Part shown: piece after piece, positions 6,050-6,945 of the stretch
Position numbering within the stretch: position 1 is the stretch's first letter
Layout of the letters: each line of letters opens with the position of its first letter
Assembly: GCA_021796055.1 (NCBI GenBank)
Contig: JAJYOS010000347.1
Coordinates: 1 to 6,945 of the forward strand
Reading direction: 5' to 3'
From: Bacteroidota bacterium
Lineage (GTDB): Bacteria; Bacteroidota; Kryptoniia; Kryptoniales; JAKASW01
Length of the DNA: 6,945 nt
Translations under genes and position numbers: made by a program
The notes under the pieces: model-generated
Databases searched by the model: none
What the model was told of the DNA's origin: nothing
The model's input: the letters and a program-made list of their open reading frames with translations, nothing else

Positions 6050-6945
6050 CTAAAACGGGACCTTCTCATCCGGCTCGGAGGATTGGCCGGTCTGGCCCGA
6101 GGGGTATTTCGATAGGTCTTCGAAACGAGCGTACTGTTTCACGAATGCCAGTCTGACGTCTCCAGTCGGGCCATTTCTCTGCTTGCTTATCATGACCTCT
6201 GCAACACCGGCGGTCGATTCACCGTCCGGGTAGCTCTCCAGGCCGTACAGCTCAGGCCGGTGGATGAAGATCACGACGTCAGCATCCTGTTCGAGAGCGC
6301 CCGACTCTCTCAGATCCGACAGTATCGGCTTCTTGTCGCCCCGCTCTTCGACCGAGCGGCGCAGCTGGGAAAGCGCGACTACCGGGATGTCGAGCTCTTT
6401 TGCGAGTACCTTCAGGCTTCTGGAGATCATCGAAATTTCTCTCTCGCGGCTCTCCGCTCTCGCGGGGCCCTGCATCAGCTGCAAGTAGTCCACCATGATC
6501 AGGCCGATGTCGTGTTCCGTCTTCAGCCTTCTCGCGCGTGCGCGCAGCTCCAAAACCGAAAGCGCCGGTGTGTCATCGATGAAAATCGGTGCGGGGGCCA
6601 GCCTGTGAATTCGCGTAGAGATCTGTGCCCACTTGTCCTCGGGCAGAGTGCCGGTACGAAGGGCATGCGCATCGACTCGAGCCTCCGCCGCCAGAAGACG
6701 GATGAGGAGCTGCTGCTGCGACATTTCCAGGCTGTATACCGCAGTCGGTACTCCTGTCTTGACGGCCGCGTTTCTTGCAATCGAGAGTGCAAAAGCGGTC
6801 TTCCCGACGCTGGGCCTGACGGCTATTATTATCAGGTCCGACCTCTGGAAACCGCCCGTCATCGAGTCCAGATCTTTGAATCCCGTGGAAACTCCCGTTA
6901 CGCCGCCCTTGGAACCGTGTATCCTTTCCAGTACCTCCATCGTCT
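6050..6945 (-). CDS. dnaB: Replicative DNA helicase DnaB, C-terminal ATPase domain (5' partial)
   Basis: The gene reads leftward, with its stop (TAG) at 6050-6052, and is still open at the right edge; the Met at 6938-6940 is an internal codon, not the start. About 297 residues are visible of a family usually 440-510 long, so the N-terminal DnaG-binding domain is outside. Numbering from that Met: the linker-to-RecA junction GGVTGVSTGFKDLD (12-25), Walker A RPSVGKT (42-48), catalytic Glu in SLEMS (72), Walker B IMVDYLQLM with Asp151, the loop SDLRESGALEQDADVV (208-223) and KQRNGPTG (253-260). This hexameric helicase unwinds DNA at the chromosomal fork and recruits primase. The tail after about residue 275 is a short polar extension ending VPF. 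No intein is seen in the visible ATPase domain. RadA/Sms and phage helicases are less likely given the full DnaB motif set. Confidence 0.95.
   Translation of the reverse strand, partial: TMEVLERIHGSKGGVTGVSTGFKDLDSMTGGFQRSDLIIIAVRPSVGKTAFALSIARNAAVKTGVPTAVYSLEMSQQQLLIRLLAAEARVDAHALRTGTLPEDKWAQISTRIHRLAPAPIFIDDTPALSVLELRARARRLKTEHDIGLIMVDYLQLMQGPARAESREREISMISRSLKVLAKELDIPVVALSQLRRSVEERGDKKPILSDLRESGALEQDADVVIFIHRPELYGLESYPDGESTAGVAEVMISKQRNGPTGDVRLAFVKQYARFEDLSKYPSGQTGQSSEPDEKVPF

Noticed and set aside
6021..6050. CCCGGC direct repeat followed by a T-rich stretch as a terminator of the regulator gene
   Set aside because: The repeated units are mainly direct, and only the 4-bp CCGG cores can pair, which is too weak to call.

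Overview
The window is ordinary bacterial chromosome of roughly balanced GC content, from a Gram-negative (outer-membrane) organism. The small regulatory PTS proteins without sugar permeases, the peptidase/propeller/barrel outer-membrane protein, and translation starts with little or no Shine-Dalgarno sequence fit the Bacteroidota/Chlorobiota/Ignavibacteriota (FCB) area best. That placement is an inference from gene style, not from a marker gene.

Left part (1-2160, plus strand): the last 34 codons of what is probably a polyprenyl diphosphate synthase run into ptsH (HPr), which runs into ptsI (PTS Enzyme I). The first junction overlaps by 1 nt (TAATG) and the second by 11 nt, so the three genes look like one translationally coupled operon. 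HPr keeps both His15 and Ser46, and Enzyme I keeps every catalytic residue I could check. No EII sugar permease is visible, so a regulatory PTS or a remotely encoded permease is likely.

Middle (2161-5121): a 141-nt spacer rich in overlapping inverted repeats precedes a 939-residue secreted protein. It joins a signal peptide, a gluzincin-type zinc peptidase domain (HELTH...SEGLAE), a TolB/PD40-like beta-propeller and an Omp85/BamA-like beta-barrel ending in Phe. This is the most distinctive gene of the window.

Right part (5122-6945): a 164-nt spacer is followed by a Crp/Fnr-family regulator whose recognition helix is FNR/DNR-like (E-x-x-S-R). It lacks the FNR iron-sulfur cysteines and the Arg of the cAMP pocket. 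It converges, across 74 nt, on the C-terminal helicase domain of replicative DnaB (minus strand, running off the right edge).

I found no tRNA, rRNA, CRISPR array, insertion sequence, prophage or clear intrinsic terminator. No convincing wholly new system is visible. The items most worth a second look are the peptidase-propeller-barrel protein, the structured leader in front of it, and the ligand of the Crp/Fnr-type regulator.
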